A stretch of 64,000 nt of DNA from Actinokineospora enzanensis DSM 44649 (GCF_000374445.1 NZ_KB894413.1:124001-188000), one strand, 5' to 3'; shown: positions 42,451 through 52,476, numbered from the stretch's first letter. Numbers and translations are program-made. The notes: a model not told the origin generated them from the letters alone.

Positions 42451-43124
42451 CGGATGGTCACCTGCTCGCGGAGCTTGTCGAATCGGGTCGGGCCGATGCC
42501 CTCTATCTCGCGGAGTTGTTCGACGCGGCTGAAGCGACCATGGGCCGTGCGCCAGTCGAGGATGCGTTGGGCGGTCACGGTTCCCACGCCGGGGAGCGTG
42601 TCGAGCTGGGGCAGGGAGGCCGTGTTCAGGTTGACCTTGCCGCCCGGTTGGGACGGCAGGGCCTCGCTCGCGGGCACGCCGACGGCGATCTGTTCGCCGT
42701 CCACGAGTCTGCGGGCCAGGTTGAGTGTGGACAGATCCGCGTCCGGGAGCGCTCCACCACAGGCGCGCAGGGCGTCGTCGACCCGCGCTCCCTCGGGCAG
42801 GGTGCGCAGGCCCGGCTCGTGCACCTTGCCCACCACGTCGACCACGATCGAGGCCGTGCTTGGCTCGGTCACGACGGCGGCGACCAGGTCCGGCGGTGGT
42901 TCCCGGGGCGGCGCCCCGGACAGGCCGAGCACGGCCGTGGCCAGCCCGGCCGCGACCACCACCCCGATCCCCACGAACACCGGTATCCGGCGCTCCCGGA
43001 AGCGGCTCAGCAGCGAGGGACCCCGGGGCTCGGGTTCCTCCGCGCGGTCCCACGGCCGCCCGGCGACGGCCGCGAGGCGGTCGAGGACGGTGTCCATCTG
43101 TGCGGTGCGTTCGTTGTCTGCCAT
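42447..43124 (-). CDS. comEA: ComEA-like DNA-binding protein
   Basis: 225 residues from ATG 43124 (MADNERTAQMDTV). A cytoplasmic N-terminal part, one membrane helix at ~50-70 (VFVGIGVVVAAGLATAVLGLS), a SLBB-like region (VVDVVGKVHEPGLRTLPEGARVDDALRACGG) and a C-terminal helix-hairpin-helix pair (VNLNTASLPQLDTLPGVGTVTAQRIL). It binds incoming DNA outside the membrane and passes it to ComEC. TAGCGT is 7 bases upstream, so the transcript may be leaderless. Confidence 0.93.
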   Translation of the reverse strand: MADNERTAQMDTVLDRLAAVAGRPWDRAEEPEPRGPSLLSRFRERRIPVFVGIGVVVAAGLATAVLGLSGAPPREPPPDLVAAVVTEPSTASIVVDVVGKVHEPGLRTLPEGARVDDALRACGGALPDADLSTLNLARRLVDGEQIAVGVPASEALPSQPGGKVNLNTASLPQLDTLPGVGTVTAQRILDWRTAHGRFSRVEQLREIEGIGPTRFDKLREQVTIR

Positions 43125-43131
43125 GTCTCCG

Positions 43132-43137
43132 ACGCTA
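43132..43137 (-). promoter_or_regulatory. -10 box of a leaderless promoter (comEA)
   Basis: TAGCGT on the minus strand with seven bases to the comEA ATG at 43124. Confidence 0.5.
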
Positions 43138-43241
43138 GAAACCCGGCAGGGCAACGGAAAGCCAGGCGAGGAGCCTGTGGATGGATTCCGAGGGTTGTGG
43201 ATAACTGGCTGGTCTTCCTCCCGCCACCCACCCCGTCATCC

Positions 43242-43335
43242 CGGCCCGGCACCGTCCCCGGCCTGGCAACCGCAACCGCCGCCACGGCACCAAGAGGGTC
43301 GCGGGACGAGCCGTCACGGACAGCCGACGGCCTAG
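43242..43335. repeat. 94-bp intergenic repeat, copy B
   Basis: Matches copy A at 27393-27486 over the full 94 bases. On the minus strand it begins at the degV stop and ends ~120 bases before the comEA start, mirroring copy A. It can form a small stem, GCCGTC-N10-GACGGC. Confidence 0.75.
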
Positions 43336-44168
43336 CGCTGGGAGACCACGACCCCCAGGACGCCGGGGCCGGTGTGGGCGCCGATGACCGCGCCCAGTTC
43401 CGACACCAGGCATTCGCCGACGTCGGATACCCGCTCACGGAGCCGGGCGGCCAGTTCCGCGGCCCGCTCCGGCGCGCCCAGGTGGTGCACGGCCAGGTCG
43501 ACCGGTCCCCCACCGGCGGCGTCGACCGCGAGGTCCACCAGGCGGCCGAGGGCGCGGCTCATCGTGCGGACCTTCTCCAGCGGCATGATCTGGCCGTCGT
43601 CCACGTGCAGGATCGGTTTCACCGCCAACGCCGTCCCCAGCAACGCGGCAGCCGCGCCGATCCGACCGCCCCGGCGCAGGTACTCCAGCGTCTCCACGAC
43701 GAAGAAGCTCCGCGTGCGGGCCGCCACAGCAGCAGCCTCAGCCTCCGCTCCCCCACCTCCGGCAGTGGCCACGGACGCGGCACGCAACACCGCGAACCCC
43801 AGCCCCATCCCCGTGGTCCGCGAATCCACCACGCGTACCACGCCCGGACCGAACTCGGCGGCGGCCAGTCGCGCGGACTCCCACGTCCCCGACAGCTCCC
43901 GCGACAGGTGCACGGACACCACCCCGTCCGCGCCCTCGTCGAGCAGCCGCCGGTACTGCGCGGCGAACTCGGCCGGGTTGGGCCGGGAGGTGGTCACCAT
44001 CCGGCGCTCGCGCAGGGCCTGGGCCAGCTCCGCCGGGCCGAGGTCGATGCCGTCGCGCCCCTCGCGGCCGTCGACCCGCACCAGCAGCGGGATGACCCGG
44101 ACGGCGTGCCGGTCGGCGAGGCCTTCCGGCAGGTACGCGGTCGAGTCGGTGACTACGGCGAGCGGCAC
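43332..44168 (-). CDS. DegV family fatty-acid-binding protein
   Basis: 278 residues from GTG 44168 (MPLAVVTDSTAYLPEGLADRH). LAVVTDSTAYLP, then TTSRPNPAEFAAQYRRLL, VSVHLSRELSGTWESARLAA and the C-terminal HTGPGVLGVVV are the DegV hallmarks. In Firmicutes such proteins deliver fatty acids to a fatty-acid kinase (FakB). No kinase partner is seen here. The gene precedes octT as in M. tuberculosis (Rv2417c). The 94-bp repeat follows its 3' end. Confidence 0.88.
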   Translation of the reverse strand: MPLAVVTDSTAYLPEGLADRHAVRVIPLLVRVDGREGRDGIDLGPAELAQALRERRMVTTSRPNPAEFAAQYRRLLDEGADGVVSVHLSRELSGTWESARLAAAEFGPGVVRVVDSRTTGMGLGFAVLRAASVATAGGGGAEAEAAAVAARTRSFFVVETLEYLRRGGRIGAAAALLGTALAVKPILHVDDGQIMPLEKVRTMSRALGRLVDLAVDAAGGGPVDLAVHHLGAPERAAELAARLRERVSDVGECLVSELGAVIGAHTGPGVLGVVVSQR

Positions 44169-44179
44169 GTGCCGGGAGC

Positions 44180-44917
44180 CTAGTTGGCGGCCGCCCCGGG
44201 TGCCCGACCGAGCAGGGGCCGGATCAAGTCCGCGAGAGCCTCGCCTACCAGTTCGTGCCCCGCCCATCCCCAGTGCAGACCGTCCGCGTTGCCGTGGCCG
44301 CCCAGGACATGGTCACCCACCACGGATGCCACGTCGAACACCGTCACGTCCGCACGAGCCGCCCACGCGCGGACCGACGCGACCGCGTGCGTGCGCGCGG
44401 TGTGCACGTACCCGTACGCGGGCGCGCGGTGCACGGCAGGCAGCATGACCACCGCCGGAAGGTCCGGACGCAACGCACGGATCGCGACGAGAGTGTCGTT
44501 CAAGTACCGGACCGTGAGCCGCGCCGGCAGCGCTACCGGCCTCCCCTGCGTCAACCGCGCCAAATACGGCTGCGCCGCGAGATAGGCCTTACGCACGCGC
44601 CTGCGCAACGTGTCCGGACGCAGATAGCGGATCCCCTGCCGCAGATACGTGGGCAACGGCGACGGCAGAGTGTCCATGCCACCCACGGCCAGTACCAACA
44701 CGTCCGCGCGCGGTAGCTGGCTCCACACGCGAGGGTCGCCCACCAGCGACCAGTACGCGTCCCGCGCGGTCCACCCGAAACCGGCGAACATCTCGGTGCG
44801 ACCGCCCAGGGCCGCGGCGGCGAGATTCGGCCAGATCCGCGGATCGTCGGCGGGGTGGGGACCGTCCGGGCCGTGAAAGCCCAGCGAGTCGCCGAACAAC
44901 AGCACCGTGGGCGCCAT
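44180..44917 (-). CDS. octT: SGNH-family acyltransferase (OctT-like)
   Basis: 245 residues. SGNH block I is LLFGDSLGFHG near residue 10 (Ser nucleophile) and block V is NADGLHWGWAGHELV near 220 (His). Context octT-gpgP-rsfS-nadD matches Rv2418c-Rv2421c of M. tuberculosis. There OctT puts octanoate on diglucosylglycerate during methylglucose lipopolysaccharide synthesis. I assign it from order plus fold; the substrate itself is not verifiable here. ATG 44917. Confidence 0.75.
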   Translation of the reverse strand: MAPTVLLFGDSLGFHGPDGPHPADDPRIWPNLAAAALGGRTEMFAGFGWTARDAYWSLVGDPRVWSQLPRADVLVLAVGGMDTLPSPLPTYLRQGIRYLRPDTLRRRVRKAYLAAQPYLARLTQGRPVALPARLTVRYLNDTLVAIRALRPDLPAVVMLPAVHRAPAYGYVHTARTHAVASVRAWAARADVTVFDVASVVGDHVLGGHGNADGLHWGWAGHELVGEALADLIRPLLGRAPGAAAN

Positions 44918-44922
44918 CGGTT

Positions 44923-45537
44923 CTACCCGGTGATCCCCACGTTGTAGCCGATCAGGCGCCAGGCCATGCCGCTCGTCTCGCGACGGGCCAGCACCGTCCA
45001 GTGGCAGTTGCCGATGCCGCCCAGCTGCCACCAGTTGGCCACCGGCAGCTCCAGCAGGCTGCCGGTCAGCGCGGTGATCAGGCCGCCGTGCGCGCACAGC
45101 ACGGCCGTCTCGTCGGTGCCCTCGTCCAGCGTGCCGACCACCTCGGTGGCCCGCGCGGCGACCTCCACCCTGGACTCGCCGCCGGGCGGGGTCCAGGTGG
45201 CGTCGGTCTGCCACTCGGCCCGCCCGCCCGGCCACTCCACGTCGATCTCGGCCCCGGTCTTGCCCTGCCAGAGCCCCAGGTTGGTCTCGCGCAAACGCTT
45301 GTCCACGCGCAGCGGCACACCGACGGCGGTGCTGAACGTGGTGGCGGTGTCCATCGCCCGGCGCAGGTCGGACGACACGATCACGTCCGGTGAGAACCGG
45401 GCCAGCGCGGGTACCGCGAACCGGGCCTGGTTGCGGCCGATCTCGGTCAGGTGCGAGTCGATGTGCCCCTGCATCCGGCCGGACGCGTTGTAGTCGGTCT
45501 CGCCGTGCCGCCAGAGGACCAGCCTGCGCAGCGTCAC
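44923..45537 (-). CDS. gpgP: Histidine phosphatase family protein, GpgP-like
   Basis: 204 residues from GTG 45537, overlapping the rsfS stop (GTGA). The RHG motif in LVLWRHGETDYNASGRMQGHIDSHLTEIG and the second His in VLCAHGGLITALTG are catalytic. In M. tuberculosis the equivalent gene makes glucosylglycerate from glucosyl-3-phosphoglycerate. Other phosphoglycerate-mutase-type activities are possible. Co-transcribed in nadD-rsfS-gpgP-octT-degV. Confidence 0.85.
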   Translation of the reverse strand: MTLRRLVLWRHGETDYNASGRMQGHIDSHLTEIGRNQARFAVPALARFSPDVIVSSDLRRAMDTATTFSTAVGVPLRVDKRLRETNLGLWQGKTGAEIDVEWPGGRAEWQTDATWTPPGGESRVEVAARATEVVGTLDEGTDETAVLCAHGGLITALTGSLLELPVANWWQLGGIGNCHWTVLARRETSGMAWRLIGYNVGITG

Positions 45538-45920
45538 TCGGCGCCGTCCTCGTCGGCGGGCGGGTCCGCCTCGAACTCGATCCGCGGGCAGTCCTTCCAC
45601 AGCCGCTCCAGGCCGTAGAACGAACGCTCCTCCGCGTGCTGGATGTGCACCACGACGTCGACGAAGTCGAGCAGGACCCAGCGGCCCTCGCGGGCGCCCT
45701 CGCGGCGCACCGGCTTGGTGCCCGCCTCGCGCATCCGGTCCTCGACGTTCTCCACGATCGCGCCCACCTGCCGCTCGTTGGCGGCGGAGGCGATCACGAA
45801 ACAGTCGGTGATCACGAGCTGGTCGGAGACGTCCAGCACGACCACGTCCCCGGCCTTCTTGTCGGCGGCCGCGGCGGCCGCCACCAGTGCCAGCTCGCGT
45901 GCCTCGTGCGTCGCTGCCAC
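45534..45920 (-). CDS. rsfS: Ribosomal silencing factor RsfS
   Basis: 128 residues from GTG 45920 (AGGAG four bases upstream). AAAAAADKKAGDVVVLDVSDQLVITDCFVIASAANERQVGAIVENVEDRMRE and GRWVLLDFVDVVVHIQHAEERSFYGLERLWKDCP are the family core. It binds L14 (uL14) on the 50S subunit and prevents joining under starvation. Standard position after nadD. Confidence 0.95.
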   Translation of the reverse strand: MAATHEARELALVAAAAAADKKAGDVVVLDVSDQLVITDCFVIASAANERQVGAIVENVEDRMREAGTKPVRREGAREGRWVLLDFVDVVVHIQHAEERSFYGLERLWKDCPRIEFEADPPADEDGAE

Positions 45921-46023
45921 GTCACTCCTTTTGCTGCGGTTCCGATCCGGCACTGTCCGTGCCACCTCGCCCGGCCACCTGGCCAGGGCGAACCTCTTGA
46001 GGGTACCGGTCGACCGCCACCGG

Positions 46024-46614
46024 TCATGCCTCGGCGGCGTAGAGACCGCGCTTGGAGATGTACTGCACCACCCCGTCCGGGACCAGGTACCAGACCGGTT
46101 GGCCCGCCGCGACCCGCGCGCGGCAGTCGGTGGAGGAGATGGCCAGCGCGGGGACCTCGATCAGGCTGACCGAACCGGACGGCAGGTGCGTGTCGGCCAG
46201 GTTGTATCCCGGTCGGGTGACGCCGACGAAGTGGGCCAGGGTGAACAGCTCGTCGGCGCGGTGCCAGGACAGGATCTGCTCCAGCGCGTCCGCGCCGGTG
46301 ATGAAGAACAGTCGGTCGTCCGGGTAGCGTTCGCCCAGGTCGCGCAGGGTGTCCACGGTGAAGGTGCGGCCGTCGCGGTCGATGTCGACCCGGCTGACCG
46401 AGAAGCGCGGGTTGGACGCGGTGGCCACCACGGTCATCAGGTAGCGGTCCTCGGCGGCGCTCACCTCGCGCTCGTCCTTCTGCCACGGCACGCCGGTGGG
46501 CACGAAGATGACCTCGTCCAACTCGAACCGGGCCTGCACCTCGCTGGCCGCCACCAGGTGTCCGTGGTGCACCGGGTCGAAGGTGCCGCCCATCACCCCA
46601 ATCCGCCGCGCCAT
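46024..46614 (-). CDS. nadD: Nicotinate-nucleotide adenylyltransferase
   Basis: 196 residues. [22 protein letters not shown] carries the (H/T)xGH nucleotidyl-transfer motif, and [14 protein letters not shown] the C-terminal ISST(D/x)xR motif. Transfers AMP to NaMN to form NaAD. ATG 46614 has TACGCT 6 bases upstream, pointing to a leaderless transcript that heads nadD-rsfS-gpgP-octT-degV. Confidence 0.96.
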   Translation of the reverse strand: MARRIGVMGGTFDPVHHGHLVAASEVQARFELDEVIFVPTGVPWQKDEREVSAAEDRYLMTVVATASNPRFSVSRVDIDRDGRTFTVDTLRDLGERYPDDRLFFITGADALEQILSWHRADELFTLAHFVGVTRPGYNLADTHLPSGSVSLIEVPALAISSTDCRARVAAGQPVWYLVPDGVVQYISKRGLYAAEA

Positions 46615-46620
46615 GTCCGG

Positions 46621-46626
46621 AGCGTA
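46621..46626 (-). promoter_or_regulatory. -10 box of a leaderless promoter (nadD)
   Basis: TACGCT on the minus strand with six bases to the nadD ATG at 46614. Confidence 0.5.
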
Positions 46627-46794
46627 CGGGCGCGACCCGCGCGCGGGGGTCTTGACATGCGGGGATACTCGACTTCTGTGGGCGATGTCTCCCCGCGCGA
46701 TCGACTTCCGAACACCACCGTTCGGGTCATGACGCGGGTCCTATGACCGGATCGGTATGACCTTCGGCGGCTTTTCGACCGGGAGACTGCCGGC

Positions 46795-47481
46795 ATGGCT
46801 TGGATACCGATCCACGATCAGCCGTACGACCCGGTGCCGTACCGGCCGTCCAAGGTGACGGCGGAGGAGTCGTTACGGGCGGCCGCCGAGCTGCGCGCCA
46901 TGATGGACCAACGGCGCACCGTGCGCGCGTTCTCGAAAGAGCCCGTGCCGGAGCAGGTCGTCGTGGACGCGATCGCGGTGGCGGCCACCGCCCCGTCCGG
47001 GGCCCACCAGCAGCCCTGGACGTTCGTTCTGGTCACCGATCCGGAGATCCGGGCGAAGATCCGGGCCGAGGCCGAGCGGGAGGAGCAGATCTCCTACGCG
47101 GGCAGGCTCGGTGAGGAGTGGCTCTCGGCGTTGCGACCACTCGGGACGGACCACAACAAGCCGCACCTGACCGACGCGCCGTTCCTGATCGTGGTGTTCC
47201 AGCAGCGGTACTACCTGGACGACAACGGCTCGCAGCACAAGCACTACTACGTGGACGAGTCGGTGGGCATCGCGGTGGGCATGCTGCTCACGGCGTTGCA
47301 CCTGTCCGGGCTGGCGGCGCTGACACACACACCGAGCCCGATGAAGTTCCTTTCCGAGGTACTGAACCGTCCGCGCAACGAGAAGGCCTTCGCGGTGATC
47401 CCGGTGGGCTACCCGGCGGACGACGCGACGGTGCCGCAGCTGGTGCGCAAGGACCTCGACCAGGTCCTGGTCCGGTTCTAG
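46795..47481 (+). CDS. Nitroreductase family flavoprotein (iodotyrosine-deiodinase-like)
   Basis: 228 residues. MMDQRRTVRAFSKEPVPEQVVVDAIAVAATAPSGAHQQPWTFVLVTDP binds FMN, and VGIAVGMLLTALHLSGLAALTHTPSPMKFLSEVLNRP is the C-terminal half. HTPSPMKFL and the overall length resemble the bacterial IYD group, which reduces halogenated phenols. ATG 46795. The upstream 180 bases contain GGTCAT and ATGACC repeats. A hairpin terminator follows. Confidence 0.9.
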   Translation: MAWIPIHDQPYDPVPYRPSKVTAEESLRAAAELRAMMDQRRTVRAFSKEPVPEQVVVDAIAVAATAPSGAHQQPWTFVLVTDPEIRAKIRAEAEREEQISYAGRLGEEWLSALRPLGTDHNKPHLTDAPFLIVVFQQRYYLDDNGSQHKHYYVDESVGIAVGMLLTALHLSGLAALTHTPSPMKFLSEVLNRPRNEKAFAVIPVGYPADDATVPQLVRKDLDQVLVRF

Positions 47482-47484
47482 GAC

Positions 47485-47516
47485 TCCGGCGGGAGGTCAC
47501 GACCTCCCTGTCCGGA
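47485..47516 (+). terminator. Nitroreductase terminator
   Basis: GGGAGGTC-AC-GACCTCCC (47491-47508) is extended by CCGG on both sides (47486-47489 and 47512-47515). Confidence 0.65.
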
Positions 47517-47726
47517 ACCCCGGTCTCCGCATGCCGGGGTCCTGCCTCGCGCGGATGGTGCGCGTCCGCGCGGGGCAGGTCATCCTGGTCGTCCAGGTTC
47601 CCGACCATCGAACTTCCAGTGTTCTGATCGGGTGTCCGCATCCGTTCATCCACAACGGGCCCGAGTTGTCCACAGGCCCGCGCGGCGGGGTCGACGGCGG
47701 GCGTCGCCGGACGGTATCCATGTCGT

Positions 47727-49808
47727 GTGGACGACGTGGCATTGCGACATTCGGCGGAGGAGCGGCTCCGGGCCCTGGCGGGCCCCGAGGCGCGGTTGCG
47801 GGACGACCAGTGGACCGCGATCTCGGCCCTGGTGGCCGATCGCGGGCGGGCCCTGGTGGTGCAACGCACCGGGTGGGGAAAGTCGGCGGTGTACTTCCTC
47901 GCCACCGCGCTGCTGCGCGAACTCGGCGAGGGCCCCACGGTGATCGTGTCCCCGCTGCTGGCGCTGATGCGCAACCAGGTCGACGCGGCGGCGCGCGCCG
48001 GGGTACGCGCGGCCACGATCAACTCGGGCAACCCCGAGGAGTGGGAGCGGATCCACGAGGCGGTCGCCGAGGGCGAGGTCGACGTCCTGCTGGTGAGCCC
48101 CGAGCGACTGAACAACCCGGACTTCCGCGACGCCGTGCTGCCCAGGCTGACCGCGTCGGCGGGTCTGCTGGTGGTCGACGAGGCGCACTGCATCTCGGAC
48201 TGGGGACACGACTTCCGGCCCGACTACCGTCGACTTCGGACACTGCTGGGCGAGCTGCCGCCGGGCGTGCCGGTGCTGGCCACCACGGCGACCGCGAACG
48301 ACCGCGTGGTGCGGGACGTGGCGCAGCAGCTGGGCCTGGGCAGCGAGGACGCGATAGTCCTGCGCGGACCGTTGGACCGGGAAAGCCTGCGGCTCTCCGT
48401 GCTGCGGCTGCCCACGGCGCAGGCCCGGCTGGCCTGGCTGGGCGAGAACCTCGCCCGCTTCACCGGTTCCGGGATCATCTACACGCTCACCGTGAGCGCG
48501 GCCGAGGAGCTGGCGTCGTTCCTGCGCGAGCGCGGCTACGAGGTGACCGCCTACACCGGACGGACCGAGCAGGCCGACCGGCTCAAGGCCGAGGACGACC
48601 TGCTGGCCAACCGGGTCAAGGCCCTGGTGGCGACCTCCGCGCTGGGCATGGGGTTCGACAAGCCGGACCTCGGGTTCGTGGTGCACGTGGGCGCGCCGCA
48701 GTCACCGATCTCGTACTACCAGCAGATCGGCCGCGCGGGTCGTGGCGTGCTGCGCGCGGACGTGGTGCTGCTGCCGGGACGCGAGGACAAGGACATCTGG
48801 GCGTACTTCGCGTCACTGGCGTTCCCGGCGGAACGGGTGGTGCGCGAGGTGATCGCGGCACTGTCCGATGCCGGGCGCCCGTTGTCCACACAGGCGTTGG
48901 AGCCGTTGGTGGACCTGTCTCGGGGGCGGCTGGAGATGGTGTTGAAGGTGCTCGATGTGGACGGTGCGGTCCGTCGGATGCGCGGTGGGTGGGAGTCCAC
49001 CGGGCAGGCCTGGGAGTACGACGCGGAACGGTACGGGCGGATCGCGCAGGCTCGGGAGGCGGAACAGCGGGCGATCCTGGACTACCAGGAGACATCCGGG
49101 TGCCGGATGGAGTTCCTGTTGCGGCAGTTGGACGATCCGCACGCGGTCGCTTGTGGGCGGTGCGACAACTGCACCGGGGAACGGTTGAGCGCTTCGGTGT
49201 CCGAGGCCGGGGTGGTTCAGGCCGAGGAGCGGTTGCGGCGGCCCGGGGTGGAGATCGTGCCCAAGAAGCTCTGGCCGACGGGGATGGCCGCGTTGGGTAT
49301 TCGGTTGTCGGGAAAGATCCCCCAGCCGTTGTTGCCCGGGCGGGCGGTGGGGCGGCTTACGGATATCGGGTGGGGGAATCGGCTGCGGGAGTTGTTCGCT
49401 TCCGGGGATGAGGAGGTTCCGGAGGATTTGGTGCAGGCCTGTGTGAAGGTGTTGGCGGCCTGGGGATGGGAGGAACGGCCTGTGGGGGTGGTGACCGTGG
49501 GGTCCGGTCGGTTGGCCCGGAGTCTTGGGGAGCGGATTTCCTCGCTCGGACGGTTGCCGTTGTTGGGAGAGGTTCGGGTGAGCGGAGGGGGCGTTCCGCA
49601 GTCGAATAGTGCGCAGAGGTTGGCGCGGTTGTGCGGGGCTATGGGGGTTTCGGAGGAGTTGGCGGAGGCGGTTCGGGGGGCGGCGGGGCCGGTTTTGTTG
49701 GTTGGCGACCGGGTTGATAGTGGGTGGAGCATGACGCTTGCCGGGCATTTGTTGTGTGAAAGCGGGGCTCGGGGGGTGTTGCCGTTCGCGTTGGCGACGA
49801 CCAGCTGA
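47727..49808 (+). CDS. recQ: RecQ-family ATP-dependent DNA helicase
   Basis: 693 residues. Motif I TGWGKSAVYF (instead of GxGKS), motif II VVDEAHCISDWGHDFRPDY, motif VI QQIGRAGRG, and the zinc-binding CGRCDNC of RecQ proteins are present. Between ~430 and ~480 lies a helical insert, and the C-terminal ~200 residues (GKIPQPLLPGRAVGRLTDIGWG...) are a phosphoribosyltransferase-like extension. This form is found in actinobacteria. Codon usage shifts towards TTG/CGG/GGG in the last third. GTG 47727. Confidence 0.92.
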   Translation: MDDVALRHSAEERLRALAGPEARLRDDQWTAISALVADRGRALVVQRTGWGKSAVYFLATALLRELGEGPTVIVSPLLALMRNQVDAAARAGVRAATINSGNPEEWERIHEAVAEGEVDVLLVSPERLNNPDFRDAVLPRLTASAGLLVVDEAHCISDWGHDFRPDYRRLRTLLGELPPGVPVLATTATANDRVVRDVAQQLGLGSEDAIVLRGPLDRESLRLSVLRLPTAQARLAWLGENLARFTGSGIIYTLTVSAAEELASFLRERGYEVTAYTGRTEQADRLKAEDDLLANRVKALVATSALGMGFDKPDLGFVVHVGAPQSPISYYQQIGRAGRGVLRADVVLLPGREDKDIWAYFASLAFPAERVVREVIAALSDAGRPLSTQALEPLVDLSRGRLEMVLKVLDVDGAVRRMRGGWESTGQAWEYDAERYGRIAQAREAEQRAILDYQETSGCRMEFLLRQLDDPHAVACGRCDNCTGERLSASVSEAGVVQAEERLRRPGVEIVPKKLWPTGMAALGIRLSGKIPQPLLPGRAVGRLTDIGWGNRLRELFASGDEEVPEDLVQACVKVLAAWGWEERPVGVVTVGSGRLARSLGERISSLGRLPLLGEVRVSGGGVPQSNSAQRLARLCGAMGVSEELAEAVRGAAGPVLLVGDRVDSGWSMTLAGHLLCESGARGVLPFALATTS

Positions 49809-49885
49809 GGAACCGGGGGCCGGAACGACCGAGCACGCCAGGATGCCAGGCCCGCACAGCCGAGATCGCACGCCAGGGCAGCGAG

Positions 49886-50998
49886 TCAAGCCTGGCGCAG
49901 GGGGACCAGGTCGTCGGCGTGGACTACCTCGCGGCGGCGGTCGGCGGGGAGGTCGTGGGTGGAGTGGCCGATCAGGGCGGGGAGCTCGGTGGCGTCGAAG
50001 TTGGTGACGCCCCGGGCGATGACGCGGCCCGTGAGATCGGCCAGTTCGACCACGTCGCCCGCCACGAACTCGCCCTTGGTGGCGGTGATGCCCGCGGCCA
50101 GCAGGGAGCGGCGGCGGTCGACGACTGCCGTGACGGCGCCGTTGTCGAGGGTGAGGGTGCCGTTGGCGTCGGCGGCGTAGGCGAGCCAGAAGCGGCGGGA
50201 GGTGAGGCGGCGGCCACTGGCGGCGAAGGCGGTGCCCACGTCGGCGGTGTCCAGGGCACGGAGGGCGTCCGAGGCGGCGGCCAGCAGGACCGGCACGCCC
50301 GCGGCGGAGGCGAGGCGGGCGGCGGCGAGTTTGGAGGCCATGCCGCCGGTGCCCAGGCCCGAGGCCCCGGTCGCGCCCGCGCGGACCTCGGTCAGGTCGG
50401 CGGGGCTGGCCACCTCCGCGATCCGCCGGGCGTCGCCGAGGCGGGGGTCGCCGTCGTACAGGGAGTCCACATCGGACAGGAGGATCAGGGCGTCGGCGCC
50501 GATGAGGTGGGCGACCAGGGCGGCCAGGCGGTCGTTGTCGCCGAAGCGGATCTCGTCGGTGGCGACCGTGTCGTTCTCGTTGACCACGGGGACGGCGCCG
50601 AGGGCGAGCAACCGGGTCAGGGTGCGCTGGGCGTTGCGGTAGTGGGAACGGCGGACGACGTCATCCGCGGTCAGCAGGACCTGGCCGACGCGCAGGGAGT
50701 GGCGGCCGAACGACGACACGTAGGCGTGGCCGAGCGCGAGCTGGCCGACGCTGGCGGCGGCCTGTTGGGTGGCCAGGTCGCGGGGGCGGCGGGCCAGGCC
50801 GAGAGGGGCCAGGCCCGCGGCGATGGCGCCGGAGGAGACCAGCACCACCTGGGTGCCCGCGGCCCGCCGGGTGGCGACGGCGTCGACCAGGGCGTCCAGG
50901 CGGGCCGGGTCGAGACCACCCGCCGCCGTGGTCAGCGAGGACGAGCCGACCTTGACCACCAGCAGCCGGGCGGCGGCGACGGTGGCGCGGGTGGTCAC
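49886..50998 (-). CDS. proB: Glutamate 5-kinase
   Basis: 370 residues. The amino-acid-kinase domain has [42 protein letters not shown] and [14 protein letters not shown]-terminal PUA domain (~285-360) begins [22 protein letters not shown]. First step of proline synthesis from glutamate. GTG 50998 overlaps the obg stop (GTGA). proA does not follow in the window. Confidence 0.95.
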   Translation of the reverse strand: MTTRATVAAARLLVVKVGSSSLTTAAGGLDPARLDALVDAVATRRAAGTQVVLVSSGAIAAGLAPLGLARRPRDLATQQAAASVGQLALGHAYVSSFGRHSLRVGQVLLTADDVVRRSHYRNAQRTLTRLLALGAVPVVNENDTVATDEIRFGDNDRLAALVAHLIGADALILLSDVDSLYDGDPRLGDARRIAEVASPADLTEVRAGATGASGLGTGGMASKLAAARLASAAGVPVLLAAASDALRALDTADVGTAFAASGRRLTSRRFWLAYAADANGTLTLDNGAVTAVVDRRRSLLAAGITATKGEFVAGDVVELADLTGRVIARGVTNFDATELPALIGHSTHDLPADRRREVVHADDLVPLRQA

Positions 50999-52455
50999 CC
51001 GTCCCCGTCCAGTCCTGCCTCGCCCTCCCAGTCGTGGTGGACGCGGCGGGCCTGTTTGGCGACCTTGCGCTCGGCGGCGCCGACGCGCTCGTTGCGTTCC
51101 AGGCGCGGGTCGCTGCCGCGGTTGTGCATCATGACCGCGATACCGGCCGGGGTGGACGGCTCCCAGTCGAAGGTGACGCCGCCGATGGTGACCGGGCAGC
51201 CGGGGACCGCGCCCGCGCGGGCGAGCGCCTCCTCCACGCCGAGCCGGGCCAGGCGGTCGGCGAGGTAGCCGACGGCCTCGGTGTTGTTGAAGTCGGTCTG
51301 CCGGACCCAGCGCTCCGGGCGTTCGCCACGCACGACGAAGCCGGTGTCGTCGTCCGGGTCGTGGTCGACGGTGAAGCCCGCGTCGTCGACCGCGGTGGGC
51401 CGCAGGACGATGCGGGTGGCCTCGGGGGCGGGCTTGCTCGCCCGGTCCTCCTCGATGACCTTGGCCAGCGCGAAGGTCAGCTCGCGCAGGCCCGCGCGGG
51501 TCACCGTGGAGATCTCGAACACCGGCAGGCCGCGCGCCTCGATCTCCGGGCGGACCAGCTCGGCCAGGTCGCGGGCCTCGGGCACGTCGAGCTTGTTGAG
51601 TACCACCAGGCGCGGGCGTCCGGCCAGGTCACCGCCCAGCGCGGGGGTGTAGCGGGCCAGCTCCTCCTCCAGCGCGTCGATGTCCGAGAGCGGGTCCCGG
51701 CCGGGCTCGTAGGTGGCGCAGTCGATCACGTGCACGAGCACCGAGCAGCGCTCGATGTGCCGGAGGAAGTCCAGGCCGAGGCCCTTGCCCTCGCTGGCGC
51801 CCGGGATCAGGCCGGGCACGTCGGCGATCGTGTAGACCGACTCGCCCGCGGTGACCACGCCCAGGTTGGGCACCAGGGTGGTGAACGGGTAGTCGGCGAT
51901 CTTGGGCTTGGCCGAGGACAGCACCGAGATCAGCGACGACTTGCCCGCGGACGGGAACCCGAGCAGGCCCGCGTCGGCGACCGAGCGCAGCTCCAGCACC
52001 AGGTCGTTGGCCTCGCCCGGCTCGCCGAGCAGGGCGAACCCGGGCGCGCGCCGGGCCTTGGAGGCCAGCGCGGCGTTGCCCAGCCCGCCCCGGCCGCCCC
52101 GGGCCGCGACGAACCGGGTGCCGTGGCCGACCAGGTCGACCAGGATCTCGCCCGCGCCGTCGAGCACCACGGTGCCGTCCGGGACCTTGAGCTCCAGGTC
52201 CTCGCCGGTGGCGCCGTCGCGGTTGGCGCCCTGTCCCTGCCTGCCGTTGGTGGCGGTGGCGTGCGGGCGGAAGTGGAAGTCGAGCAGCGTGTGCACGTTG
52301 TTGTCGACGACGAGCACGACGTCGCCGCCGTTGCCGCCGTTGCCCCCGTCGGGGCCGCCCAACGGCTTGTACTTCTCCCGGTGCACCGAGGCGCAACCGT
52401 TGCCCCCGCCACCCGCGGCGACGTGGATGACCACCCGGTCGACGAACTTTGACAC
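50995..52455 (-). CDS. obg: GTPase Obg/CgtA
   Basis: 486 residues. Glycine-rich Obg fold at 1-160 ([38 protein letters not shown]), G domain with [29 protein letters not shown], then the OCT domain and a charged tail. It supports late 50S assembly and links GTP level to stress. GTG 52455 (MSKFVDRVV). Third gene in rplU-rpmA-obg-proB. Confidence 0.97.
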   Translation of the reverse strand: MSKFVDRVVIHVAAGGGGNGCASVHREKYKPLGGPDGGNGGNGGDVVLVVDNNVHTLLDFHFRPHATATNGRQGQGANRDGATGEDLELKVPDGTVVLDGAGEILVDLVGHGTRFVAARGGRGGLGNAALASKARRAPGFALLGEPGEANDLVLELRSVADAGLLGFPSAGKSSLISVLSSAKPKIADYPFTTLVPNLGVVTAGESVYTIADVPGLIPGASEGKGLGLDFLRHIERCSVLVHVIDCATYEPGRDPLSDIDALEEELARYTPALGGDLAGRPRLVVLNKLDVPEARDLAELVRPEIEARGLPVFEISTVTRAGLRELTFALAKVIEEDRASKPAPEATRIVLRPTAVDDAGFTVDHDPDDDTGFVVRGERPERWVRQTDFNNTEAVGYLADRLARLGVEEALARAGAVPGCPVTIGGVTFDWEPSTPAGIAVMMHNRGSDPRLERNERVGAAERKVAKQARRVHHDWEGEAGLDGDG

Positions 52456-52476
52456 CAGGAATCCTCTCCGAACACA

